A stretch of 64,000 nucleotides of DNA from JAIXWP01 sp964428835. GTDB taxonomy: Bacteria > Bacteroidota > Bacteroidia > Flavobacteriales_D > Sanyastnellaceae. Positions 16,382 to 23,727 of the stretch are shown here, piece after piece. The notes beneath the pieces are model-generated. The model saw nothing but the letters and a program-made list of their open reading frames with translations, was not told where the DNA came from and searched no databases. Both the position numbers and the translations under genes were made by a program. Every line of letters begins with the position of its first letter. Position 1 is the stretch's first letter. The stretch covers positions 1 to 64,000 of the forward strand of contig CAYRZQ010000017.1 of assembly GCA_964428835.1 (NCBI GenBank), in the 5' to 3' direction.

Positions 16382-16773
16382 TTCTCTCCTTCCTTATAGA
16401 CGGTATCTGCAATGCGCTGAATAATCATCTGAGTGATGCGCTTATTCATTTCTGCGCTATTCGTTGAATAATAATCATACTCCTCCAAGGTCATCATGCC
16501 CGTTACCATTCCAATCAGTTGGTTTTTAAATGGAACTTGAGATTGAATGAATGGTTTAATCTCTCTTATGTATTGCTCTTTTGTATGAACTCTGGATAGA
16601 ATGGAGAAAAAATTGGGTGTGTTCTCAACGGTTCTCAGAATGAGCTCGTGTTGAAGCTTCAAAATAGGCCGAAGCACGTTGTTTTGAAATACTTCGTGAG
16701 GATGTTGCTGCTCGGTTTTCTCCGCCTTAATGGTTGGTCTTAACTGATATATCTGAGAACTACGATGCAACAT
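16378..16773 (-). CDS. Conserved-looking cytosolic protein of unknown function
   Basis: The 131-residue protein is predicted mostly helical, with no signal peptide or membrane segment. Recognisable only by composition (LKLQHELILRTVENTPNFFSIL, KNQLIGMVTGMMTLEEYDYY); I cannot place it in a family. It is the last gene of a minus-strand set after a GT2 glycosyltransferase and a SAM methyltransferase, 41 bp downstream. Its stop overlaps the convergent propeller gene by 4 bp. Confidence 0.6.
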   Translation of the reverse strand: MLHRSSQIYQLRPTIKAEKTEQQHPHEVFQNNVLRPILKLQHELILRTVENTPNFFSILSRVHTKEQYIREIKPFIQSQVPFKNQLIGMVTGMMTLEEYDYYSTNSAEMNKRITQMIIQRIADTVYKEGEN

Positions 16774-16814
16774 ATCAAAGCAACAAGTGAATTAGATTCA
16801 TGTTCAATCAAGAC

Positions 16815-17537
16815 TTAGTCTATTTTTTCGGCCACAAACCACACGGACAATCCAAAGCTGTTCAAGATAATCTTGTCCGTCAACTTTATGAGCGATATCA
16901 TCTTATCATAAACTTGCATAGCACCGCTACTTATTTCTTTTTTCTTTAAAATAGATCCGCTCACAAACCAACCTGGAATGCCTACTGCATTGAAGTATTT
17001 CATTTGATTAACCTTCAGATTGGAAGGAATATAAGGCCGCAGTGTATTTTTTGTAAACCTTCTGTAATGTCCCAATTCTTTATCAAATACGTTGTATAAT
17101 GAATTGTAAGCAGGAACAAGAATGATCATTTTCCCGCCTTTTTTAAGAAGTTTGGCTGCATTGCTCATTGCCAATGTGTGGTCTTCGATATGTTCCACTA
17201 CGTTTAATGCAAATACAGCGTCAAATTGTCCAAGTAAATCTTGGTATTCGGTTTCGAATGCAGGATGCACCATATCTACCGAGCGCACACGAGCTTCGGG
17301 TAATCCGAATTTATCCATCAAGTAAGCGCGATAGTTATCGCGCAGATCACTGAGGGTAATGTCCTTTTTATCTCTGAGAAAATAGTGACTAATGTTTCCG
17401 ATACCACTCCCCAGCTCTAAAATCTTTCCATCACAAAATGGAGCGATAGTAGAATACATCCACTCATTAAAACCTGGAGCATTGGCAATTGCCTCTAGGG
17501 TTGAAATCCCATACTTATCAACTTCGCCTCTGCTCAT
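16815..17537 (-). CDS. Class I SAM-dependent methyltransferase
   Basis: I set the start at ATG 17537, which overlaps the upstream GT2 stop as ATGA. The longer frame to 17606 would overlap GT2 by 73 bp. The 240-residue protein has motif I ILELGSGIGNISHYFL and the motif II/III area FDAVFALNVVEHIEDHTLAMSNAAKLLKKGGKMIILVPAY, which is typical of Methyltransf_11/12-like enzymes. The YDKELGHYRRFTKNTLRPYI block is common in methyltransferases encoded next to polyprenyl-phosphate glycosyltransferases. The substrate is probably a glycolipid or cell-surface intermediate; this rests on context. Confidence 0.85.
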   Translation of the reverse strand: MSRGEVDKYGISTLEAIANAPGFNEWMYSTIAPFCDGKILELGSGIGNISHYFLRDKKDITLSDLRDNYRAYLMDKFGLPEARVRSVDMVHPAFETEYQDLLGQFDAVFALNVVEHIEDHTLAMSNAAKLLKKGGKMIILVPAYNSLYNVFDKELGHYRRFTKNTLRPYIPSNLKVNQMKYFNAVGIPGWFVSGSILKKKEISSGAMQVYDKMISLIKLTDKIILNSFGLSVWFVAEKID

Positions 17538-18262
17538 TTTAAATGCTGTTTGCTCCAAATATTGTATTTCAAAATGCACCAAATTGCGCGGAAACCATCT
17601 TTCCAACCAATCTTCTTTCCTTCCGCATAAGTACGCCCATAATAGGAAATCCCCACTTCATATATTTTGATTCCTTTGATGCGTGCAAGCTTTGCGGTCA
17701 ATTCAGGTTCGAAACCAAACCTTTTTTCTTTTAATAATAAACTCTTCGCGATATCGCTGCGCACCATTTTGTAGCAGGTTTCCATATCTGTAAGATTCAG
17801 ATTGGTAAATGCATTGCTCATCGCAGTGAGTATCTTATTTCCTATGCTATGCCAAAAGAATAGAATTCGGTGGCCAGAAGACCCTTTGTAACGTGAACCA
17901 TAAACAACGTCGGCTCCCGCTTTGAAGACTACATTTATCATTAAGTTATACTCCTCTGGGTCATATTCCAAATCAGCGTCCTGGACAATCAAATAATCAC
18001 CAGTCGCTAAATCTATCGCTTTGTGAATGGCAGCTCCCTTGCCCTGATTGAATGGTTGTGTAAAGAAAGTCACCTGAAAGTCAGGATTATTAGTCAGATA
18101 TCTCTGGACAGCACCACTGGTGTCGTCCTTAGAGGCATCATTGACAATGATGACTTCTTTTTGCACTCCATGTATCAACTGAACGAGTCTTACCTTATCG
18201 AGTATTTCATGTATCGTTCTTTCCTCGTTGTAAGCAGGAATAAGAATAGAGAGCTTTTTCAA
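17534..18262 (-). CDS. Family 2 glycosyltransferase, polyprenyl-phosphate-sugar synthase-like
   Basis: The 242-residue GT-A enzyme has LSILIPAYNEERTIHEIL, the nucleotide-binding DASKDDT, QPFNQGKGAAIHKAIDLATGDYLIVQDADLEYDPEEY with the DxD-type metal site, and DMETCYKMVRSDI. These patterns match DPM1-like dolichol/undecaprenyl-phosphate mannose or glucose synthases of the soluble type, without the C-terminal membrane helices of DPM1/GtrB proteins. It is the first gene of the GT2-methyltransferase-unknown operon and is divergent from the PIG-L gene across 83 bp. Confidence 0.87.
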   Translation of the reverse strand: MKKLSILIPAYNEERTIHEILDKVRLVQLIHGVQKEVIIVNDASKDDTSGAVQRYLTNNPDFQVTFFTQPFNQGKGAAIHKAIDLATGDYLIVQDADLEYDPEEYNLMINVVFKAGADVVYGSRYKGSSGHRILFFWHSIGNKILTAMSNAFTNLNLTDMETCYKMVRSDIAKSLLLKEKRFGFEPELTAKLARIKGIKIYEVGISYYGRTYAEGKKIGWKDGFRAIWCILKYNIWSKQHLK

Positions 18263-18319
18263 AATGGTAATAATGAGTTAATGTGGCGCAAATATAATTC
18301 GTCTGCAAAGAGCTATGTC

Positions 18320-18327
18320 TATATTTG
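18320..18327 (+). promoter_or_regulatory. -7 box TATATTTG of the PIG-L gene
   Basis: A perfect TAnnTTTG 18 bp before the ATG at 18346 gives a predicted leader of about 16 nt. It heads the three-gene plus-strand unit 18346-22671. Confidence 0.6.
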
Positions 18328-18345
18328 TGAAAATACTCTTTTATC

Positions 18346-20811
18346 ATGTGGCGTAAGGTCGTTGTTGTTTTCGCTTGTTTTTCAATTGTTTACTCCTCTC
18401 TCTCCCAAAACAGCGCAGATATCCTATTAGAAATCAAAAAGCTTGGTACCACAGGTTCAGTGCTTTACATTGCTGCTCATCCAGACGATGAGAATACAAG
18501 GTTGCTAGCATATCTTGCTAATGAACGAAAAATGAGAACGGGCTATCTCTCTCTAACACGCGGAGACGGCGGTCAGAATCTCATCGGAGACGAACAGGGC
18601 GTAGCTCTCGGTCTCATTCGTACACACGAACTCCTACAGGCCAGAGGAATAGATAGGGCTGAACAATTCTTTTCTCGTGCCTATGATTTCGGATATTCGA
18701 AAAATCCCGAAGAAACATTCGGTTTTTGGAATCGTGATAGTGTGCTTGCGGATATGGTGTGGGTAATAAGAAATTTTAAACCCGATGTCATCATTTGCCG
18801 CTTTCCTACAACTGGGGAGGGTGGACATGGTCATCATACTGCTTCCGCAATTCTTGCAGAAGACGCCTTCGAGGCGGCGGCCGACCCATCAAAGTTTTCA
18901 TGGCAATTAAAATACACTGAGGTCTGGCAAGCAAAACGCTTGATGTGGAATACCTTCAACTTTGGCTCTACCAACACCACTTCAGAAGATCAATTAAAAA
19001 TCGATGTTGGTGCATACAATCAATTGATGGGAAGAAGCTATGGTGAGATTGCTTCTGAAAGTCGCTCGATGCACAAAAGTCAAGGATTTGGTTCGGCAAG
19101 ACAGCGGGGTATCAATTACGAATATTTCAAGCTGATGAAAGGAAGTCCAGCTGAAAAAGATTTGTTTGATGGTGTAGAAACAAGCTGGGCACGCATTGCT
19201 TCTGCAACAGGAATTCAAAGTCTAATCAACGATGTGATTTATAACTTTAAGTCAGACGCACCGCAGAACGCACTGCCGCAATTGATAGAAATTAGAAAAA
19301 AGATTTTAAGCATTCCTGATAATGACGCAGTAGTACGCTATTGGAAGAAAAACAAAATAGTACAAGTGGAGAAGATCATCCTTCAAGCAGCTGGAATCTT
19401 CGCCGAGGCAGTGGCAGCTGATTTTATGACGGTGCCGGGCGGAGAAACAGTGCTCACTGCTCAGATTCTCCAAAGAAACGGAGTGGATTGTTCTTTGGAA
19501 AAAATAGTTTACCCAGTCACAGGTGACTCCATTCTTAACAAGGTTCTTATCGGTAATGAATTGAACACGTTTAAGCACCTGTTGAGAGTGCCGGCAGACG
19601 CTCCTTTCACGAATCCGTATTGGTTGAATAAAGAACATACATCTGGAGAATTTTTTATTGATGATTTGACGATTATGGGTGTTCCCGTAAATGCACCAGC
19701 ATTTGAAGTGGAGTACTGGATTAAAATCAATGGTGAGTCAATGATTGTGACGGTTCCCGTACGCTACAAATACACCGATCCGGTGAAAGGGGAAGTCTAT
19801 CGCGAGCTGGAGGTTATACCTCCTGTTACAATCAATGCAGATGTAAAAAGTTTTGTGTTCAATGAGCTAAAACCTAAAAAGCTAGTTGCAACCATTCGTT
19901 CCAACGCTCCAGCGAAAGGGGAGGTGCGGCTAATCGCACCAAAGGGGTGGATATGCACTGTAGAAGACGCTCTGTTTGATTTTTCAAAAAAGAATCAGGA
20001 AAAAAGAATTCAGATTAATGTAATTCCTTCTGCGAACGCCAGTGCCGATGATTTGAGACTCACGCTCGTCGTGGGAGATAAGTCGTACAATCAAGCTATC
20101 ACGCGCATAGAATATGATCATATACCTTATCAATTCATCTTGAGTGAGTCGAAAGTAAAACTGGTATTGGTTGATTTGAAGATTGGGAAAAGAAAAATCG
20201 GATATATACCTGGTGCGGGAGATCTTGTGGTACAATCGTTACGACAAGTTGGGTATCAAGTGGACGAACTTTCAGATGATTTTCTGGCAACTGGTGATTT
20301 GTCGCAATATGAGAGTATTATAAGCGGGGTGCGTGCCTACAATGTCAATGAACGATTGGAAGTTTATCAATCGAATTTAATGAAGTACGTTGAAAATGGC
20401 GGAAATTACATTGTTCAGTACAATACGAATAGTAGGGTAGGTCCCATAAAAACGGGTGTTGGACCATTCCCATTTACGGTTTCACGCAATCGTGTCACTG
20501 ATGAGAAATCGCCAGTTTCATTTTTGATTCCAACGCATGCATGCTTGAATGTACCCAACAAAATTTCGATCCAGGATTTTGAGGGTTGGGTTCAGGAAAG
20601 AGGAATTTATTTCGCCACTGACATTGATGCAGCTTATCAGAAAATTCTTGCTATGAATGATGCCGGAGAGGAGGCTTTTGATGGCAGTCTGATTGTTGCA
20701 AAGTATGGTAAAGGACACTTTGTGTACACAGGTCTAGCGTTCTTCCGTCAATTGCCCGCTGGTGTTCCTGGTGCCTATCGTCTTTTTTCTAATCTTATTG
20801 ATTTAAAGTAA
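18346..20811 (+). CDS. Secreted PIG-L/LmbE-family deacetylase, long form
   Basis: The 821-residue protein has a signal peptide (ending SSLSQN). A zinc-dependent PIG-L deacetylase domain spans about 30-270, with the metal motif AHPDDEN near 44 and the second metal ligand region GEGGHGHHTAS near 163. Bacteroidota members of this long type add about 500 residues of beta-rich domains and a C-terminal GATase1-like fold (GVRAYNVNERL, YGKGHFVYTGLAFFRQLPAGVPGAYRLFSNLI). Family enzymes hydrolyse N-acetyl groups of GlcNAc-containing substrates. The next two genes, a mini membrane ORF and a symporter, are tightly linked, suggesting uptake of the product. Confidence 0.87.
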   Translation: MWRKVVVVFACFSIVYSSLSQNSADILLEIKKLGTTGSVLYIAAHPDDENTRLLAYLANERKMRTGYLSLTRGDGGQNLIGDEQGVALGLIRTHELLQARGIDRAEQFFSRAYDFGYSKNPEETFGFWNRDSVLADMVWVIRNFKPDVIICRFPTTGEGGHGHHTASAILAEDAFEAAADPSKFSWQLKYTEVWQAKRLMWNTFNFGSTNTTSEDQLKIDVGAYNQLMGRSYGEIASESRSMHKSQGFGSARQRGINYEYFKLMKGSPAEKDLFDGVETSWARIASATGIQSLINDVIYNFKSDAPQNALPQLIEIRKKILSIPDNDAVVRYWKKNKIVQVEKIILQAAGIFAEAVAADFMTVPGGETVLTAQILQRNGVDCSLEKIVYPVTGDSILNKVLIGNELNTFKHLLRVPADAPFTNPYWLNKEHTSGEFFIDDLTIMGVPVNAPAFEVEYWIKINGESMIVTVPVRYKYTDPVKGEVYRELEVIPPVTINADVKSFVFNELKPKKLVATIRSNAPAKGEVRLIAPKGWICTVEDALFDFSKKNQEKRIQINVIPSANASADDLRLTLVVGDKSYNQAITRIEYDHIPYQFILSESKVKLVLVDLKIGKRKIGYIPGAGDLVVQSLRQVGYQVDELSDDFLATGDLSQYESIISGVRAYNVNERLEVYQSNLMKYVENGGNYIVQYNTNSRVGPIKTGVGPFPFTVSRNRVTDEKSPVSFLIPTHACLNVPNKISIQDFEGWVQERGIYFATDIDAAYQKILAMNDAGEEAFDGSLIVAKYGKGHFVYTGLAFFRQLPAGVPGAYRLFSNLIDLK

Positions 20812-20812
20812 A

Positions 20813-20932
20813 ATGAAAAGAAATCACAATGAATCGGAGGAGTACCGTTGGAATCGGTGGTATGCCGCGACCATTGTGGTGTTGATTGTCACAATAGTCT
20901 TTTTGTGGTGGCTCAAATGGAGGTTTGCATGA
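20813..20932 (+). CDS. 39-residue single-helix membrane protein, candidate symporter partner
   Basis: The frame opens with ATG at 20813, 1 bp after the PIG-L stop, and ends in ATGA, which is also the start of the symporter (20929). The product has a polar N-terminus (MKRNHNESEEYRWNRWYA), one hydrophobic helix (about residues 18-33, with LWWLKW at its end) and a basic tail. Position and coupling suggest a small accessory subunit of the following SSS-family transporter, analogous to the small subunits known for some solute:sodium symporters. That role is inference. The symporter has been drawn with a 5' extension (from 20848) that would hide this ORF in another frame. Confidence 0.7.
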   Translation: MKRNHNESEEYRWNRWYAATIVVLIVTIVFLWWLKWRFA

Positions 20933-22671
20933 GTGTCATCGATTGGATAGTGCTCTGCGGAACACTCGCATTTATTGTGATTTATGGAATTTGGAAAAGT
21001 CGTGGTACGAATACCGTTAGCGGTTACCTACTAGCAGATCGTCAGTTGCCTTGGTATCATGTGGGCCTATCAGTGATGGCTACTCAAGCCTCTGCAATTA
21101 CATTTATTTCTGCCCCAGGACAAGCCTATGGCGATGGCCTTCGCTTTTTACAATTCTACTTGGGACTTCCACTGGCAATGATAGTTTTATGTGTCACATT
21201 TATCCCCGCTTTCAGAAAATTGAATGTGTACACTGCGTATGAGTTTTTAGAAAGACGATTTGATTTCAAAACGAGGACCCTCACTGCCATTTTATTTCTC
21301 ATACAGCGTGGAGTCAGCACGGGTATTACAATTTATGCACCTGCAATAATCCTAAGTGCAATCTTGGGCATTGATGTGATTTATACCATTTTGATGAATG
21401 GAGTATTAGTCATCATCTATACAGTTTACGGCGGAACTAAAGCTGTCTCGCACACACAAATGCTTCAGATGATTATCATTTTTTCTGGATTATTCCTCGC
21501 TGCATTCATGGTAATTTATCTACTACCAGAAGATGTTGGCTTTGTGGAGGCTCTCGATGTAGCGGGAGTAATGGGGCGCATGAATGCGATTGAAACTAAT
21601 CTTGATTGGAATGATAAATACAATATATGGTCGGGATTGATTGGTGGTTTTTTTCTTCAGCTTTCCTATTTCGGTACCGACCAATCACAAGTTGGACGCT
21701 ACCTTACAGGAAGTAGCGTGGCGCAAAGTCGACTCGGTTTGTTGATGAATGGTATGGTAAAAATACCCATGCAGTTTTTGATTATGCTCATTGGTATTCT
21801 GGTCTTCACCTATTATCAATTTTATGCGCCGCCTGTTTATTTTAATCAAGTAGAATTAGAAAAATTGGAGCGGTCAGCCTATGTTGAAAAACTTGATTCT
21901 TTAAAGCAAAATCATGCAAGACTATTTGAGCAAAAACAATTAGCTCTTCTCAATTATGTGGAAGCTTCGAAGGGGAGTGATACTCATGCGATAGAGCAGT
22001 CCAAACTGGAGCTACGTCAGCTTCATCAAGCTTTTTCTGATAATCATAAAGGCCTGGATGATTTGGTACAAAAGAATAATGAAAAGGCGAATAAGTCAGA
22101 TACGGATTATGTCTTTCTAACATTCATTACCAATAAGCTACCTGTTGGCGTGATTGGAATTTTAGTGGCTATCATTTTCCTTGCATCGATGGGCAGTGCT
22201 GCCAGTGGTCTAAATAGTCTGGCATCCACCACCGTCATCGATATTTATCGACGCATTGCTCATAATGATGTGAAAATGGAGGCAATGGAAATGAAAGCAT
22301 CCCGCTGGAGCACTGTCGGGTGGGGACTATTCTGCATGGCGGTGGCCATCTTTGCTTCAAGACTTACAAGTTTGATCGAAGCCGTAAATATCCTTGGTTC
22401 GCTCTTCTACGGAACCATCCTTGGAATTTTCATTGTCGCATTTTACTTCAAAAAAATAGCGGCGAATGAAACATTCATCGCCGCTATTATTACTGAGACA
22501 ATTGTTATTCTATTATGGCAATTCGACGTAATGGCTTTCCTTTGGCTCAATGTCGTCGGCTGCATCACCCTCCCCGCAGTAGCATACGCGCTGCGCGCGA
22601 AGAACGAGAACAAGAACGAGAACAAGAACGGGAACGAGAACGGGAACAAGAACGAGAACGGGAACTGGTGA
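20929..22671 (+). CDS. Sodium:solute symporter (SSS family)
   Basis: With the ATG at 20929 (ATGA overlap with the mini-ORF) the protein is 580 residues. Its first helix is DWIVLCGTLAFIVIYGIWKSRG, followed by the family hallmark SGYLLADRQLPWYHVGLSVMATQASAITFISAPGQAYGDGLRFLQFYLGLPLAM. About 13 helices are visible. A charged coiled-coil-like insertion (about residues 325-400, QNHARLFEQKQL...LDDLVQKNNEKANKS) splits the transporter core, which is unusual. The last 24 or so residues (KNENKNENKNGNENG...) are encoded by a GAACAA/GAACGA repeat that elsewhere is intergenic, so the C-terminus appears to be read into a repeat. The substrate is unknown; neighbours suggest a sugar. Confidence 0.88.
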   Translation: MSVIDWIVLCGTLAFIVIYGIWKSRGTNTVSGYLLADRQLPWYHVGLSVMATQASAITFISAPGQAYGDGLRFLQFYLGLPLAMIVLCVTFIPAFRKLNVYTAYEFLERRFDFKTRTLTAILFLIQRGVSTGITIYAPAIILSAILGIDVIYTILMNGVLVIIYTVYGGTKAVSHTQMLQMIIIFSGLFLAAFMVIYLLPEDVGFVEALDVAGVMGRMNAIETNLDWNDKYNIWSGLIGGFFLQLSYFGTDQSQVGRYLTGSSVAQSRLGLLMNGMVKIPMQFLIMLIGILVFTYYQFYAPPVYFNQVELEKLERSAYVEKLDSLKQNHARLFEQKQLALLNYVEASKGSDTHAIEQSKLELRQLHQAFSDNHKGLDDLVQKNNEKANKSDTDYVFLTFITNKLPVGVIGILVAIIFLASMGSAASGLNSLASTTVIDIYRRIAHNDVKMEAMEMKASRWSTVGWGLFCMAVAIFASRLTSLIEAVNILGSLFYGTILGIFIVAFYFKKIAANETFIAAIITETIVILLWQFDVMAFLWLNVVGCITLPAVAYALRAKNENKNENKNGNENGNKNENGNW

Positions 22672-22695
22672 ATTTAATTCTGAATTCGGAATTCT
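22602..22695. repeat. GAACRA hexamer tract overlapping the symporter 3' end, with AATTC core
   Basis: About eleven GAACGA/GAACAA/GAACGG units (22602-22667) lie inside the coding region. AATTCTGAATTCGGAATTCT (22676-22695) follows and is identical to 11656-11675; the palindrome TGAATTCAGAATTC continues it. Confidence 0.8.
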
Positions 22696-22710
22696 GAATT
22701 CAGAATTCTC

Positions 22711-22765
22711 GTCGCTCCGTCCTTCCGTCCTTCCGTCTTTCCGTCGCTCCGTCGCTCCGTCGCTC
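22711..22765. repeat. 8-bp tandem repeat GTCSYTCC, about 7 units
   Basis: The units are GTCGCTCC, GTCCTTCC (twice), GTCTTTCC, GTCGCTCC (twice) and GTCGCTC. The array ends 1 bp from the stop codon of the DUF2911 gene. It shares the 8-bp period with the arrays at 38245 and 39371 but not their sequence. Confidence 0.9.
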
Positions 22766-22766
22766 T

Positions 22767-23606
22767 TTACTTGCTGTCCTTCAATAGCTTTTCTCCCATC
22801 TTCACGTATGCATCATCGCCGTCTGCTTTTGCTAGTTCGATTACCTTTTGTGCAGTTTCAGCGGCGCCTTTTTTATCACCCATCTTGAACTGAATATTGC
22901 CCTTCAACATAAATACCCAATAAGCTGATGGATTCATCTCTGTTGCTTTAGTAGCCCACTCCAATGCTTGCTTCAAGTCTTTGTTGTTGTCATAATAGTA
23001 ACGAGCAGCGGTATAGTAAGGCTTGGTATCCTTGATCATCACATTCTCGATATTCTTCATGATTTTCTCATCTACTTCAACTCTGATTCCGAATGCAACA
23101 CGCGTATTTTCCCATACCAATTCAATGTTAGCAGTGGTAGAGGTTTGATCAGCGATGTTGATAGTGAATGTCTCCACTTTAGGACTCACCTGTGTTGGCT
23201 TTACATCGAAGCGCAATAGCTCGTTCTCATTTTTATATTCCCCAACATTTCCACCAAGTTTAGTGTCTTTGTATAACATGATTGTCCATGATTCCTTATT
23301 GGGTATAGAATACAAAGCGTAGGTGCCTGCTGCTACTTCTTTACCTTCAACAAAAGTTGTTTCGCCAAAAGTGATTGTTGTTGCTCCGTTAGCGCCGGTT
23401 CTCCATATCTGTCCAAATGGCACCACATCGCCATACACTACGCGGCCTTTAGCGCTTGGTCTAGAATATTCAATACTAATTTCTGCTAAACCAAAAGCCT
23501 GTTTCAATGTAGAAAGAGGACTCGGTGCAGGTGTTTTAAGCTGTTGTGATTGCGCATTGGTGAAAGCCATTAATGCTATGGCAAGAACTGCAAATACTTT
23601 TTTCAT
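22767..23606 (-). CDS. Exported DUF2911 protein with TPR-like tail
   Basis: The 279-residue protein has a signal peptide (to about 20, ending NAQSQ). DUF2911 spans about 25-170, with the hallmarks IEYSRPSAKGRVVYGDVVPFGQIWRTGANGAT and AGTYALYSIP. A helical TPR-like segment follows (ARYYYDNNKDLKQALEWATKATEMNPSAYWVFMLKGNIQFKMGDKKGA). The family is common in Bacteroidota and has no established function. There is no lipobox, so it is probably periplasmic. It is divergent from the gliding-type gene at 23728. Confidence 0.88.
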   Translation of the reverse strand: MKKVFAVLAIALMAFTNAQSQQLKTPAPSPLSTLKQAFGLAEISIEYSRPSAKGRVVYGDVVPFGQIWRTGANGATTITFGETTFVEGKEVAAGTYALYSIPNKESWTIMLYKDTKLGGNVGEYKNENELLRFDVKPTQVSPKVETFTINIADQTSTTANIELVWENTRVAFGIRVEVDEKIMKNIENVMIKDTKPYYTAARYYYDNNKDLKQALEWATKATEMNPSAYWVFMLKGNIQFKMGDKKGAAETAQKVIELAKADGDDAYVKMGEKLLKDSK

Positions 23607-23727
23607 AAAAAATTTGGTTTAATGAATTTTGGCAAGATTACTACAATTTGTTTTGACCAATTGTTTTTTTATGTGTGAAGAAATGATAAATACAACTATT
23701 TTCACCAACGATAAGTCTTATCTATAG

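Noticed and set aside
20848..20928. N-terminal extension of the symporter (MESVVCRDHCGVDC...).
   Set aside because: It is Cys/His-rich and unlike an SSS N-terminus, and overlaps the small membrane ORF in another frame; the coupled ATG at 20929 fits better.
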